DNA of 64,000 nt. Source: Curtobacterium sp. VKM Ac-2865 (GTDB lineage: Bacteria > Actinomycetota > Actinomycetes > Actinomycetales > Microbacteriaceae). Location of the stretch: the NCBI RefSeq assembly GCF_015350905.1, contig NZ_JADKRZ010000003.1, positions 310,001 through 374,000 of the forward strand. Direction: 5' to 3'. Made by a program: the position numbers and the translations under genes. This document shows positions 52,259 to 61,112 of the stretch, piece after piece. Below the pieces are notes generated by a model. It searched no databases. It was not told the DNA's origin and worked only from the letters and a program-made list of their open reading frames with translations. Every line of letters begins with the position of its first letter. Within the stretch, counting starts at the first letter, position 1.

Positions 52259-52857
52259 CCGCCCGCACCGCCGAGATCACCCGTTCGACGAGCGAGTCGA
52301 GCGTGTCCCTGTCGCTCGACCTCGACGGCACCGGCACCTCCGACATCAGCACGAGCGTGCCGTTCTTCGACCACATGCTCACCGCGTTCAGCAAGCACTC
52401 GCTGATCGACCTGCGGGTGCGGTCCACCGGCGACACCGACATCGACGTGCACCACACGGTCGAGGACACCGGCATCGTGCTGGGCCAGGCGCTCAAGCAG
52501 GCCCTCGGCGACCGCGCCGGCATCGGCCGCTACGGCGACGCCCTCGTCCCGCTCGACGAGGCGCTCGCCCAGGCCGTCGTCGACGTGTCCGGTCGGCCGT
52601 ACCTCGTGCACTCCGGGGAGCCCGAGGGCTTCGAGTTCCACCGCATCGGTGGCCACTTCACCGGGTCGATGGTGCGCCACGTGTTCGAGGCGATCACCGT
52701 CAACGCCGGCATCACCGTGCACGTCCGGGTGCTGGGCGGACGCGACCCCCACCACATCGCCGAAGCCGAGTTCAAGGCGTTCGCCCGGGCCATGCGCCGC
52801 GCGGTCGAGCTCGACCCGCGCGTCGACGGCATCCCCTCGACGAAGGGCGCACTGTGA
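52255..52857 (+). CDS. hisB: imidazoleglycerol-phosphate dehydratase
   Basis: A 200-residue monofunctional IGP dehydratase; the histidinol phosphatase half found in enterobacteria is absent, as in most bacteria. The metal-binding motifs [15 protein letters not shown] and [15 protein letters not shown] are present, with [13 protein letters not shown] near the start. It overlaps hisC (ATGA) and hisH (GTGA), so hisCBH is tightly coupled. Confidence 0.97.
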   Translation: MTARTAEITRSTSESSVSLSLDLDGTGTSDISTSVPFFDHMLTAFSKHSLIDLRVRSTGDTDIDVHHTVEDTGIVLGQALKQALGDRAGIGRYGDALVPLDEALAQAVVDVSGRPYLVHSGEPEGFEFHRIGGHFTGSMVRHVFEAITVNAGITVHVRVLGGRDPHHIAEAEFKAFARAMRRAVELDPRVDGIPSTKGAL

Positions 52858-53486
52858 GCGGCAAGAACGTCGTCGTCCTCGACTACGGCTCCGGCAACGT
52901 GCACTCCGCGGCGAAGGCCCTGGAGCGTGCCGGTGCGGACGTGACGCTGACCTCCGACAAGCGCGCGGCGCTCGAGGCCGACGGGCTCCTGGTCCCCGGC
53001 GTGGGCGCGTTCGGCGCGGTGATCGACCAGCTCGAGAGCGTGCAGGGCGGCGAGGTCGTCGACCACCGTCTCGCCGGTGGCCGCCCGGTCCTCGGGATCT
53101 GCGTGGGCATGCAGGTGCTGTTCTCGCGCGGGGTCGAGCGGGGCGCCGACGTCGAGGGCCTCGCGCAGTGGCCCGGCACCGTCGACCAGCTGCAGGCCGA
53201 GGTGCTGCCGCACATGGGCTGGAACACCGTCGACGCTCCCACCGACTCCGTGCTGTTCGACGGCCTGCACGACGAGCGGTTCTACTTCGTGCACTCGTTC
53301 GGCGTCACCGACTTCCCGCTCGAGGCCTACGGCCCGTTCCGTGCGCCCAAGCTCACCTGGGCAGAGCACGGGCAGCGCTTCATCGCCGCCGTGGAGAACG
53401 GCCCGCTCACCGCCACGCAGTTCCACCCCGAGAAGTCGGGGGAACCGGGCATCCGCCTGCTGCGCAACTGGGTCGACTCGCTCTGA
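52854..53486 (+). CDS. hisH: imidazole glycerol phosphate synthase glutaminase subunit
   Basis: A 210-residue class I glutamine amidotransferase that feeds ammonia to HisF. The catalytic Cys83 is in [11 protein letters not shown] and the His-Glu pair in QFHPEKSG near 192-197. [10 protein letters not shown] at the start is a family mark. HisF is not in this window and is presumably encoded elsewhere or after an interruption. GTG 52854 overlaps the hisB stop. Confidence 0.97.
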   Translation: MSGKNVVVLDYGSGNVHSAAKALERAGADVTLTSDKRAALEADGLLVPGVGAFGAVIDQLESVQGGEVVDHRLAGGRPVLGICVGMQVLFSRGVERGADVEGLAQWPGTVDQLQAEVLPHMGWNTVDAPTDSVLFDGLHDERFYFVHSFGVTDFPLEAYGPFRAPKLTWAEHGQRFIAAVENGPLTATQFHPEKSGEPGIRLLRNWVDSL

Positions 53487-53508
53487 CCCGCGCCGCGGCG
53501 GCGGCGAC

Positions 53509-53532
53509 GCTCGGGGCGGACCTGCGCCGAGC
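53509..53532. terminator. degenerate hairpin between hisH and priA
   Basis: GCTCGGGGC...GCGCCGAGC with one mismatch, followed by CTCCCGGCC. It looks like a decayed half of the GGGAGGC family. Confidence 0.3.
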
Positions 53533-53621
53533 CTCCCGGCCGGTGCTGCGCGACCACGTGCCGGAGCCGCTCGCATCCTCCGACCGGCCCGAGATCCATC
53601 AACGACGAAACCGACAGGACC

Positions 53622-54368
53622 ATGACCGAGCTGACCTCGACCCCGCCCCTCGTCCTGCTGCCCGCCGTCGACGTCGTCGACGGGCAGGCCGTCCGTCTGA
53701 CCCAGGGCGAGGCCGGCAGTGAGACCGGCTACGGCGACCCGGTGGCCGCCGCCCGCACCTGGCGCGACCAGGGTGCGGAGTGGATCCACCTCGTCGACCT
53801 CGACGCCGCGTTCGGCCGTGGCGACAACCGCCGGGTGATCGCGAAGGCCATCCACGAGGTCGAGGGCGTGCAGGTCGAGCTGTCGGGCGGCATCCGCGAC
53901 GACGCCTCGCTGCGGGCAGCGCTCGCGACCGGTGCCGCCCGGGTGAACCTCGGTACGGCTGCCCTGGAGAACCCGGAATGGGCTGCCCGCGTCATCGGTG
54001 AGTACGGCGACCAGGTCGCCGTCGGGCTCGACGTCCGTGGGACGACGCTGTCCGGCCGGGGCTGGACCAAGGAGGGCGGCGACCTGTGGGAGGTCCTCGA
54101 CCGGTTGGAGGAGGCGGGCTGCGCGCGCTACGTCGTGACCGACGTCACGAAGGACGGCACCCTGCAGGGACCCAACCTCGAGCTGCTGCGCCAGGTGTGC
54201 GACCGGACCGACCAGCCCGTCGTGGCGTCCGGCGGCATCTCGACGCTCGACGACCTCGTCGCCCTGCGGGAGCTCGTGCCCCACGGCCTGGAGGGCGCGA
54301 TCATCGGCAAGGCGCTCTACTCCGGCGCGTTCACGCTGCCCGCCGCGCTCGACATCGCCTCGGAGTAG
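53622..54368 (+). CDS. priA: phosphoribosyl isomerase PriA (HisA, possibly also TrpF activity)
   Basis: A 248-residue (beta/alpha)8 barrel of the HisA family. [30 protein letters not shown] is the actinobacterial PriA start, and the family Asp residues appear in LPAVDV and [19 protein letters not shown]. In many actinobacteria one PriA serves both histidine and tryptophan synthesis because trpF is missing; whether trpF exists here cannot be seen. AGGA precedes ATG 53622. A 135-bp gap with a decayed hairpin separates it from hisH. Confidence 0.93.
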   Translation: MTELTSTPPLVLLPAVDVVDGQAVRLTQGEAGSETGYGDPVAAARTWRDQGAEWIHLVDLDAAFGRGDNRRVIAKAIHEVEGVQVELSGGIRDDASLRAALATGAARVNLGTAALENPEWAARVIGEYGDQVAVGLDVRGTTLSGRGWTKEGGDLWEVLDRLEEAGCARYVVTDVTKDGTLQGPNLELLRQVCDRTDQPVVASGGISTLDDLVALRELVPHGLEGAIIGKALYSGAFTLPAALDIASE

Positions 54369-54370
54369 TC

Positions 54371-55183
54371 GTGGCCGGCATCTCGAACGGCCGCGGCGGC
54401 GCACCCGAGGACGCGCACGACCACGGGCACGCGCCGGCGGACTCCGCGGGCTTCCCGTGGGCCGGACGCACCTTCGACAGCCACGACGACGCCTTCGCCG
54501 ACGACGACGGCCTGGCCGACCCGGCGGTCCTGGCCGCGATCGCCGGCCTGGAGGATGGTGGATCGCAAGCCGCAGTGGTATCGGCACTCGGCTCCGCCCG
54601 CCTGCTCATCCCGCTCGTCGCCGAGGCTGGCGAGGTCGGGGAGACCCCCGACGGCCGGCTCGTCGACAAGACGCAGGAGCTGTCCATCGTGACGGTCGCC
54701 GGACCGGACGGGCGCACGGTGATGCCGGCGTTCACGTCGGTCCAGGCGATGCAGGCCTGGGACGCGACCGCCCGGCCGATCCCCGTCGAGTCCCGCCGCG
54801 TGGCGATGGCCGCCGCGAGCGAGGACACCCAGCTCGTCGTGCTCGACCCGACGTCGACGAGCGAGTACGTGCTCCGTCGCCCCGCGGTCTGGGCGATCGG
54901 ACAGGACCTCCCCTGGACGCCGTGCTTCGAGGACCCCGCCGTCGGCCAGGCCTTCGCGGACTCGGTCACGGGGGAGCCGGCCGTGGCACGGGTCGAGCTC
55001 TCGGCGGGGGACCCGCTCGGGCGCTTCGCCGGGCCGGAGCTGACCGTCGGGCTCGCGCTGCACCCGGGGCTCGACCGCGAGCAGGTCGGTGCGCTCGTGG
55101 GGCGGCTGCAGCAGCGGTGGACCGCCGACGCCGTCATCGCGGAGCGGGTGGACAGTATGCGGGTGGCGCTGCGGCCAGCCTGA
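54371..55183 (+). CDS. SseB family protein
   Basis: A 270-residue protein with one SseB-type domain at about residues 50-170 (SARLLIPLVAEAGE...TQELSIVTVAGPDGRTVMPAFTSVQAMQAWDATARPIPV). A His/Asp/Gly-rich N-terminal tail precedes it and a second alpha/beta segment follows (ELTVGLALHPGLDREQVGALVGRLQQRW). A gene of this family commonly follows priA in actinobacteria; its role is unknown. GTG 54371 lies two bases after the priA stop. Confidence 0.88.
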   Translation: MAGISNGRGGAPEDAHDHGHAPADSAGFPWAGRTFDSHDDAFADDDGLADPAVLAAIAGLEDGGSQAAVVSALGSARLLIPLVAEAGEVGETPDGRLVDKTQELSIVTVAGPDGRTVMPAFTSVQAMQAWDATARPIPVESRRVAMAAASEDTQLVVLDPTSTSEYVLRRPAVWAIGQDLPWTPCFEDPAVGQAFADSVTGEPAVARVELSAGDPLGRFAGPELTVGLALHPGLDREQVGALVGRLQQRWTADAVIAERVDSMRVALRPA

Positions 55184-55190
55184 GCCGCGG

Positions 55191-55215
55191 CTGGCCCGTG
55201 CGGCCGCACGGCCAG
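55191..55215. terminator. terminator after the SseB-family gene
   Basis: CTGGCCCGTGC-GGCC-GCACGGCCAG, complementary with one bulged G, eight bases past the stop. Confidence 0.6.
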
Positions 55216-55286
55216 TGCGAGCCCGGTGTCGACCAGCCGCGGCACGGCGGTGCGGGCCCGGTGTCGGCGTGGTGCGCCGGTATGAT
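55215..55286 (+). promoter_or_regulatory. parA promoter with two 17-bp direct repeats
   Basis: GTGCGAGCCCGGTGTCG (55215-55231) and GTGCGGGCCCGGTGTCG (55250-55266) differ at one base. The second overlaps the -35 zone of the -10 TATGAT (55281-55286), which ends six bases before GTG 55293. Confidence 0.5.
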
Positions 55287-55292
55287 GACCAG

Positions 55293-56171
55293 GTGAGCAC
55301 CAACCCGACGACCCAGTCCGGCACCGGCGAGACCACCTACGGTCCGACCGGCCGGCCCGTTCGGGCGTTCCCCATCCCCGAGGAGCTCGACGGTCACGGC
55401 CCGGCCCGCATCATCGCCCTGTGCAACCAGAAGGGCGGCGTGGGCAAGACCACCACGACGATCAACCTCGGCGCCGCGCTCGCGGAGTACGGCCGCAAGG
55501 TCCTCGCCGTCGACTTCGACCCGCAGGGCGCGCTGTCCGCCGGCCTCGGCGTGCGCACCCACGACATCCCCACGGTCTACGACCTGCTGATGGGCTCGAT
55601 CAAGGACCCGAACCAGGTCATCCAGCCGACGAACACCCCGTACCTCGACGTCATCCCGGCGAACATCGACCTGTCGGCCGCCGAGGTCCACCTGGTGAAC
55701 GAGGTCGCCCGCGAGCAGATCCTCGCCAGCGTCCTGCGCAAGGTCGCCGGCGACTACGACGTGATCCTCGTCGACTGCCAGCCGTCGCTCGGGCTCCTCA
55801 CCGTGAACGCGCTCACCGCCGCGCACGGGGTGCTCATCCCGCTCGAGTGCGAGTTCTTCGCCCTGCGCGGTGTCGCCCTGCTCATCGAGACGATCGACAA
55901 GGTGCGCGACCGCCTGAACCCCGCCCTGCAGCTCGACGGCATCCTCGCCACGATGTACGACTCGCGCACGCTGCACTCCCGCGAGGTCATGGAGCGCGTC
56001 GTCGACACCTTCGACGACCGCGTGCTCGACACCGTCATCTCCCGCACCGTGAAGTTCCCCGACGCCACCGTGTCGGCGCGCCCCATCACGCAGACCGCGC
56101 CGGACCACGCCGCGGCGCACTCGTACCGGCAGCTCGCACGGGAGCTCGTCCAGCGTGGCGCCGTCGCCTGA
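55293..56171 (+). CDS. parA: ParA family ATPase
   Basis: A 292-residue deviant-Walker ATPase. KGGVGKT is at residues 47-53, with VLAVDFDPQGALSAGLG and VILVDCQPSLGLLTVNAL following. A disordered 38-residue N-terminus precedes the fold. It sits upstream of scpA and scpB with no parB beside it. In actinobacteria such Soj-like ParA proteins often accompany scpAB, while the main parAB pair is near the origin. Its role is likely chromosome organisation. GTG 55293 is chosen for the TATGAT spacing. Confidence 0.93.
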   Translation: MSTNPTTQSGTGETTYGPTGRPVRAFPIPEELDGHGPARIIALCNQKGGVGKTTTTINLGAALAEYGRKVLAVDFDPQGALSAGLGVRTHDIPTVYDLLMGSIKDPNQVIQPTNTPYLDVIPANIDLSAAEVHLVNEVAREQILASVLRKVAGDYDVILVDCQPSLGLLTVNALTAAHGVLIPLECEFFALRGVALLIETIDKVRDRLNPALQLDGILATMYDSRTLHSREVMERVVDTFDDRVLDTVISRTVKFPDATVSARPITQTAPDHAAAHSYRQLARELVQRGAVA

Positions 56172-57009
56172 TCCCGCTGCCAGCGCCGCTGGTCCCGCTG
56201 GCGCCCCCGCTCCCGCCGGGTTCCGCGTCCGCCTGCGGAACTTCGACGGGCCGTTCGACCTCCTGCTCTCGTTGATCACCAAGCACGAGCTGGACATCAC
56301 CGAGGTCGCCCTCGGCGTCGTCACCGGCGAGTTCATCGCGTACGTGCGCCAGGCCGAGTCGGTCGACGAACTCGACGAGGCGAGTGAGTTCCTCGTCGTC
56401 GCGGCGACCCTGCTCGACCTGAAGATCGCCGGGCTCCTGCCGCAAGGCGAACTCGTGGACGCCGAGGACGTCGCCCTCCTCGAGGCGCGGGACCTGCTCT
56501 TCGCGCGGCTCCTGCAGTACCGGGCGTTCAAGCAGGCCGCTGACTGGTTCGGCGCGCGCTGGGGCACCGAGTCGCGTCGGCACGCGCGGAGCGTCCGGCT
56601 CGAGGAACGGTTCAGAGCCCGCACGCCCGAACTCGTCTGGACCCTGACCGTGCAGGACTTCGCCGCGCTCGCCACGCTGGCCTTCGCCCCGCGGGAGATC
56701 CCGACGGTCGGACTCGACCACCTGCACGCCCCGCTCGTGAGCATCCGGGAGCAGGCGGCGGTCGTCGTGTCGATCCTGCGGACCCGCGCCGAGTCGGGCG
56801 ATCCGGACGTCGCGTTCCGGGAACTGGTCGCCGGGGTCGACACGGCGGGTATCGTTGTGGCTCGTTTCCTCGCGATCCTCGAGCTGTACCGAACGGCGTC
56901 GATCACCTTCGAGCAGGACGAACCGCTGGGAGAGCTCACCCTGCGGTGGACCGCCGAGCACTGGACCGACGAGAGCCTCGCCAATCTTGGAGCCGACTAT
57001 GACGGATGA
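56155..57009 (+). CDS. scpA: segregation and condensation protein A
   Basis: A 284-residue kleisin of the SMC-ScpAB condensin. The N-terminal SMC-neck-binding part has FRVRLRNFDGPFDLLLSLITKHELDITEVAL and SEFLVVAATLLDLKIAGLLP; the C-terminal winged helix binds the SMC cap (VVARFLAILELYRTASITFEQDEPLGELTLRW). GTG 56155 lies inside the end of parA (17-base overlap). scpB overlaps its end by 11 bases. An Ala/Pro-rich lead of about 22 residues is extra. Confidence 0.95.
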   Translation: MAPSPDPAASAAGPAGAPAPAGFRVRLRNFDGPFDLLLSLITKHELDITEVALGVVTGEFIAYVRQAESVDELDEASEFLVVAATLLDLKIAGLLPQGELVDAEDVALLEARDLLFARLLQYRAFKQAADWFGARWGTESRRHARSVRLEERFRARTPELVWTLTVQDFAALATLAFAPREIPTVGLDHLHAPLVSIREQAAVVVSILRTRAESGDPDVAFRELVAGVDTAGIVVARFLAILELYRTASITFEQDEPLGELTLRWTAEHWTDESLANLGADYDG

Positions 57010-57715
57010 CGCCCACGACGTCTCCAGCGCCGAACCCGGTGGGGCGGACGAGTTCGACGACGCCCGGGCGATCGAGCACGCGATGCGGGCGCAGGCAGCG
57101 AAGCCGGACGTCGCCGTGGCCGCCGCCGCAGACGGCACCGTCGACGTCGCGGTCGACCGTCAGCTCGAGGCCATCCTGATGATCGCCGACGAACCCCAGT
57201 CGCTCGTCGCACTCGGCACCGCCGTCGGCGCGCCCGTCCCCGTCGTCCGCCAGGCCGTCGAACGGCTCGTCGCGGACTTCGACGGTGTGGACGGCACCGT
57301 CCGCCGCGGGTTCGAACTCCGCGAGGTCGGTGGCGGCTGGCGCTTCTACGTCCGAGCGGACCTGGACGACGTCGTCGAGCAGTTCGTCGAGGCCGAGCGA
57401 CCGTCCCGCCTGTCACAGGCCGCGCTCGAGACGCTCGCCGTCGTCGCGTACAAGCAGCCCATCACGCGCTCCCAGATCGCGTCGATCCGCGCCGTCAACG
57501 TCGACGGCGTCGTCCGCACCCTCGTGGCCCGCGGTCTCATCGAGGAGTCGTTCACCGACTCCGAGACCGGAGCCATCAACTACGTCACATCCGACCTGCT
57601 CCTGCAGCAGCTCGGCATCAACTCGCTCGAGGAACTGCCGCTCATCTCGCCCCTCCTGGAGGACGGCGTCGACGGCTTCGAGCAGAACGAAGGGATCCCC
57701 GATGGCCGCGTATGA
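56999..57715 (+). CDS. scpB: segregation and condensation protein B
   Basis: A 238-residue protein with two winged-helix domains that dimerises on ScpA. LEAILMIADEPQSLVALGTAVGAPVPVVRQAVERL and RPSRLSQAALETLAVVAYKQPITRSQIASIRAVNVDGVVRTLVARGLIEE are the conserved parts. GGAG precedes ATG 56999. The acidic N-terminal tail of about 50 residues is variable in the family. Its end overlaps the pseudouridine synthase start by 14 bases. Confidence 0.95.
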   Translation: MTDDAHDVSSAEPGGADEFDDARAIEHAMRAQAAKPDVAVAAAADGTVDVAVDRQLEAILMIADEPQSLVALGTAVGAPVPVVRQAVERLVADFDGVDGTVRRGFELREVGGGWRFYVRADLDDVVEQFVEAERPSRLSQAALETLAVVAYKQPITRSQIASIRAVNVDGVVRTLVARGLIEESFTDSETGAINYVTSDLLLQQLGINSLEELPLISPLLEDGVDGFEQNEGIPDGRV

Positions 57716-59918
57716 GGACGGACGAGACGACGGCCGGTCCGGCGGACGCCCAGACCGGTCAGGAGGCTCGGACCGCGCAGGCGGACCGGGTCGCGCTGGT
57801 GGTGCTGGTCGCTCCGGCGGTGCCGGTCGCGACGGCGGGCGCTCCGGAGGGTACGGCTCGGACCGTGGTGGCTCGGACCGTGGCGGGTACGGCGGGCGCT
57901 CCGGCGCTCCTGCCGGCCGGTCCGGTGGGTACGGCTCGGACCGTGGCGCTCCGGACCGTGGTGGGTACGGCGGCCGTTCCGGCGCTCCCGACCGAGGCCC
58001 CGGTCAGCGCGACGACCGCGGTGGGCAGCGCGACGACCGTGGGTACGGCCGTCGCGACGACCGCCCGCAGGGACGCCGTGACGACGACCGGGGGTACCGC
58101 CCGCGTCAGGACGACCGCGGGGGTCCCCGTCGGGACGACCGTGGTGCCCCTCGTGGGGACGACCGCGGCGCACCCCGTCGTGACGGCGGCTTCGTCCGTC
58201 GTGAGGATGACCGTGGTGCCCGTCGTGACGGTGGCTTCGTCCGTCGGGACGACGACCGTGGCGGTCCCCGTCGTGACGACCGTGGCGGCCCGCGCCGCGA
58301 TGACCGTGGTGCTCCCCGTCGCGATGACGACCGTGGGTACCGTCCGCGTCAGGACGACCGTGGTGCTCCGCGCCGTGACGACCGTGGCGCTCCGCGCCGT
58401 GACGACGACCGTGGGTACCGTCCGCGTCAGGACGACCGTGGCGCTCCGCGCCGCGATGACGACCGTGGGTACCGTCCGCGTCAGGACGACCGTGGTGCTC
58501 CGCGCCGTGACGACCGCGGCGCTCCCCGCCGCGATGACGACCGTGGGTACCGTCCGCGTCAGGACGACCGTGGCGCTCCCCGCCGGGATGACGACCGTGG
58601 GTACCGTCCGCGTCAGGACGACCGTGGCGCTCCCCGCCGGGATGACGACCGCGGGTACCGTCCGCGTCAGGACGACCGTGGCGCTCCCCGCCGTGACGAC
58701 CGTGGTGCCGCCGATCGCGGCCCCGCCCGTCGCGACGACGACCGTGGGTACCGTCCGCGTCAGGACGACCGTGGCGCTCCCCGTCGTGACGACCGCGGAG
58801 CCCCTTCGGGGAACCGCCGTCCGGCGTCGACCGGTGACCGACGGACCGAGCGCCCGCGGTGGAGCTCGTCGGACAAGGACCAGCGCGACCGCCGCGAGGA
58901 CCGCGACCGCCGTGACGACCGTCGCGGTGGTGCACGGGAGGGCGGCGACGCCAGCCGTGTCTGGCACAACGGACGCCGCTACGTCGGCGGGACGGCCACC
59001 GTCCGCAACAAGGCGACGACCCCGCGCCCCGCGGGCCAGCGCGACGACCACGGCGCGCCGCTCGAGGGCACGCCAGAACGCCCGATCATCCCCGAGTGGG
59101 ACGCCGACGGTGCCGCTGCTGCCCCCGAGGAGCTGCAGCCCGAGGGCGAGCGCCTGCAGAAGGTCATCGCCGCCGCGGGTGTCGCGTCCCGTCGCGTCGC
59201 CGAGAACCTGATCGCCGAGGGCCGGGTCTCGGTCAACGGCGAGGTCGTCGAGGCGCTCGGTCGTCGTGTGGACGCCGAGAAGGACGAGATCACGGTGGAC
59301 GGCGTCCCCGTGCAGATCGACACCTCACGGCGGTACGTCCTGCTGAACAAGCCGACGGGCGTCGTGTCGAGCATGCTCGACGAGCGCGGCCGCCCGGACC
59401 TGTCGCAGTACGTCGACAAGTACGAGGAACGCCTGTTCAACGTCGGGCGTCTCGACGCCGAGACCGCTGGCCTGCTGCTGCTGACGAACGACGGCGCACT
59501 GGCCCACGTGCTCGCGCATCCGTCCTTCGGTGTCGCGAAGACCTACGTCGCGAAGGTCGCGGGCAACGTGAACCCGGCGACGGTGCAGCAGCTGCTCGAC
59601 GGCGTCGACCTGGAGGACGGACGGATCGCCGCCGACAAGGTGCGCCTGCTCGAGTCGTCCCGGGGGGAGTCCCTCCTCGAGCTGACCCTGCACTCCGGCC
59701 GCAACCGGATCGTCCGGCGCATGTTCGACGCCGTGGACCACCCGGTCCTCGAGCTCGTCCGACGCTCGTTCGGTCCGCTCCACCTCGGCACCCTGCCGAG
59801 CGGTCGGACGCGTGAGCTGAGCGGTGTCGAGCTCGGCGGCCTGCTCGGCATCGCCCGCAGCGCCGGCGCGAACGCGCGCTCGGGTCCGGACTCCTCCCAG
59901 GAGGACACGACCGACTGA
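57702..59918 (+). CDS. RluB/RsuA-family pseudouridine synthase with a 480-residue repetitive disordered N-terminus
   Basis: A 738-residue protein. Residues 1 to about 480 are low complexity: first Gly/Ser/Arg (RSGGYGSDRGG units), then Asp/Arg/Gly tandem repeats with eight copies of GYRPRQDDRG. From about 483 comes an S4 RNA-binding domain (GERLQKVIAAAGVASRRVAENL), then the synthase domain with the catalytic Asp in VGRLDAETAGLLLLTNDG near 584 and GRNRIVRRMFDAVDHPVLELVR. The usual target of RluB is 23S rRNA near U2605. Family members are normally about 240-400 residues. AAGGG precedes ATG 57702. The gene overlaps scpB. Confidence 0.92.
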   Translation: MAAYEDGRDDGRSGGRPDRSGGSDRAGGPGRAGGAGRSGGAGRDGGRSGGYGSDRGGSDRGGYGGRSGAPAGRSGGYGSDRGAPDRGGYGGRSGAPDRGPGQRDDRGGQRDDRGYGRRDDRPQGRRDDDRGYRPRQDDRGGPRRDDRGAPRGDDRGAPRRDGGFVRREDDRGARRDGGFVRRDDDRGGPRRDDRGGPRRDDRGAPRRDDDRGYRPRQDDRGAPRRDDRGAPRRDDDRGYRPRQDDRGAPRRDDDRGYRPRQDDRGAPRRDDRGAPRRDDDRGYRPRQDDRGAPRRDDDRGYRPRQDDRGAPRRDDDRGYRPRQDDRGAPRRDDRGAADRGPARRDDDRGYRPRQDDRGAPRRDDRGAPSGNRRPASTGDRRTERPRWSSSDKDQRDRREDRDRRDDRRGGAREGGDASRVWHNGRRYVGGTATVRNKATTPRPAGQRDDHGAPLEGTPERPIIPEWDADGAAAAPEELQPEGERLQKVIAAAGVASRRVAENLIAEGRVSVNGEVVEALGRRVDAEKDEITVDGVPVQIDTSRRYVLLNKPTGVVSSMLDERGRPDLSQYVDKYEERLFNVGRLDAETAGLLLLTNDGALAHVLAHPSFGVAKTYVAKVAGNVNPATVQQLLDGVDLEDGRIAADKVRLLESSRGESLLELTLHSGRNRIVRRMFDAVDHPVLELVRRSFGPLHLGTLPSGRTRELSGVELGGLLGIARSAGANARSGPDSSQEDTTD
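58090..58775 (+). repeat. in-frame tandem DNA repeats encoding the Asp/Arg/Gly segment
   Basis: The block GGGTACCGTCCGCGTCAGGA (first copy has CGCCCG) occurs eight times, with spacings that are multiples of 3 (for example 54 or 78 bases), joined by GACGACCGTGGCGCTCC units. The repeats are nearly identical at DNA level, so expansion is recent or kept by gene conversion. Confidence 0.8.
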
Positions 59919-59938
59919 CCGACGGTCGTCGTCGCGAC

Positions 59939-59981
59939 GACCGAGGCCGGACGCTGCGCGTCCGGCCTCGGTCGGTAGGCT
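59939..59981. terminator. terminator of the pseudouridine synthase gene, merged with the tyrA promoter
   Basis: GACCGAGGCCGGACG-CTGCG-CGTCCGGCCTCGGTC is a perfect 15-bp stem at 59939-59973. The tyrA -10 TAGGCT (59976-59981) begins three bases later and ends six bases before GTG 59988, so the hairpin occupies the -35 region. Confidence 0.75.
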
Positions 59982-59987
59982 TGCCGC

Positions 59988-61112
59988 GTGACCCAGGCGC
60001 CCCAGCACGACCCGACCCCCGAGGTCGACCGCCGTCTGCGGGGACCCGTCCGGGTCGTCGGGACCGGTCTGCTCGGCGCGTCGATCGGCCTCGGCCTCCG
60101 GCAGCAGGGCGTCGAGGTCATCCTCGACGACGTCTCCCCGGCCGCCCTGGCGCTCGCCGTCGACTACGGCGCCGGTCGTCGCCCCGCTGACGGTGACGCC
60201 CCCGAGCTCGTCGTCGTCGCGGTCCCGCCGGACGTCACGGCGCAGGTCGTCGCCCGGGAACTCCTCGCCCACCCCGACGCCGTGGTGACCGACGTCGCCA
60301 GCGTCAAGTCGGTCCCGCTGGAGCGCCTGCGGGCGGCCGGTGCGGACGTCTCGCGGTACGTCGGCTCCCACCCCATGGCCGGGCGCGAACGCAGCGGTCC
60401 GACGGCCGCTCGCGCCGACCTGTTCATCGGCCGGCCCTGGGTCATCGCCGGCCACGACGACATCACCTACCGTCGTGCCGCAGTGGTCGAGGACCTCGCG
60501 CTCGACCTCGGCGCGACCGTGGTCCCGATGGAGCCCGGCCCGCACGACCAGGCCGTCGCGATCATGTCCCACGTGCCGCAGCTCGTGTCCACGCTGATGG
60601 CGTCCCGGCTCCGCGACGCCCCGGAGGCCGCACTCGGGCTGGCCGGCGGCGGCATCCGCGACGTCACCCGCGTCGCGTCGAGCGACCCCGGGCTCTGGGT
60701 CCAGATCGTCGGGGCGAACGCAGCGCACATCCGGCCCGTCCTGGTCGACCTGCAGAGCGAGCTCGCCCGGCTGATCGACGCCCTCGACGACCCGGACGCC
60801 CCCGGCGCACCACGGACCATCGCCGAGACGATGGCGTCGGGCAACCGCGGCGTCGAACGCCTGCCGGGCAAGCACGGCACCACCAGACGGTTCGCCCAGG
60901 TCGTCGTCCTCGTCGACGACCGACCCGGGCAGATCGCCGATCTCCTGACGACCATCGGCGAGATCGGCATCAACCTCGAGGACCTGCGCCTCGAGCACTC
61001 ACCGGGCGCACCGATCGGCATCGTCGAGGTGTCGGTCGTCCCCGAGCAGGAACAGCGGCTCATCGAGGAACTCGAGGGCCGCGGATGGAGGATCGCAGCA
61101 GCATGGGCCTGA
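59988..61112 (+). CDS. tyrA: prephenate dehydrogenase with C-terminal ACT domain
   Basis: A 374-residue NAD-dependent enzyme of tyrosine synthesis. The Rossmann motif [12 protein letters not shown] is at residues 23-34; [25 protein letters not shown] and the helical dimer region ([20 protein letters not shown]) follow. An ACT domain at about 304-374 ([33 protein letters not shown]) suggests tyrosine feedback control. The leaderless-type start is GTG 59988. cmk begins within its last codons. Confidence 0.93.
   Translation: MTQAPQHDPTPEVDRRLRGPVRVVGTGLLGASIGLGLRQQGVEVILDDVSPAALALAVDYGAGRRPADGDAPELVVVAVPPDVTAQVVARELLAHPDAVVTDVASVKSVPLERLRAAGADVSRYVGSHPMAGRERSGPTAARADLFIGRPWVIAGHDDITYRRAAVVEDLALDLGATVVPMEPGPHDQAVAIMSHVPQLVSTLMASRLRDAPEAALGLAGGGIRDVTRVASSDPGLWVQIVGANAAHIRPVLVDLQSELARLIDALDDPDAPGAPRTIAETMASGNRGVERLPGKHGTTRRFAQVVVLVDDRPGQIADLLTTIGEIGINLEDLRLEHSPGAPIGIVEVSVVPEQEQRLIEELEGRGWRIAAAWA

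Noticed and set aside
53622..54368. Claim that priA must also replace trpF
   Set aside because: The dual role depends on trpF being absent from the rest of the genome, which cannot be seen here.
58090..58775. Regularly spaced direct repeats that could suggest a CRISPR array
   Set aside because: The repeats are in frame, the spacings are multiples of 3, the intervening bases are themselves repetitive, and no cas gene is near.
57712..59211. Long alternative frames within the pseudouridine synthase repeats on both strands (Val/Thr-rich and His/Gly/Arg-rich)
   Set aside because: The tandem repeat has few stops in several frames. Only the frame that continues into the S4 and synthase domains has coding sense.
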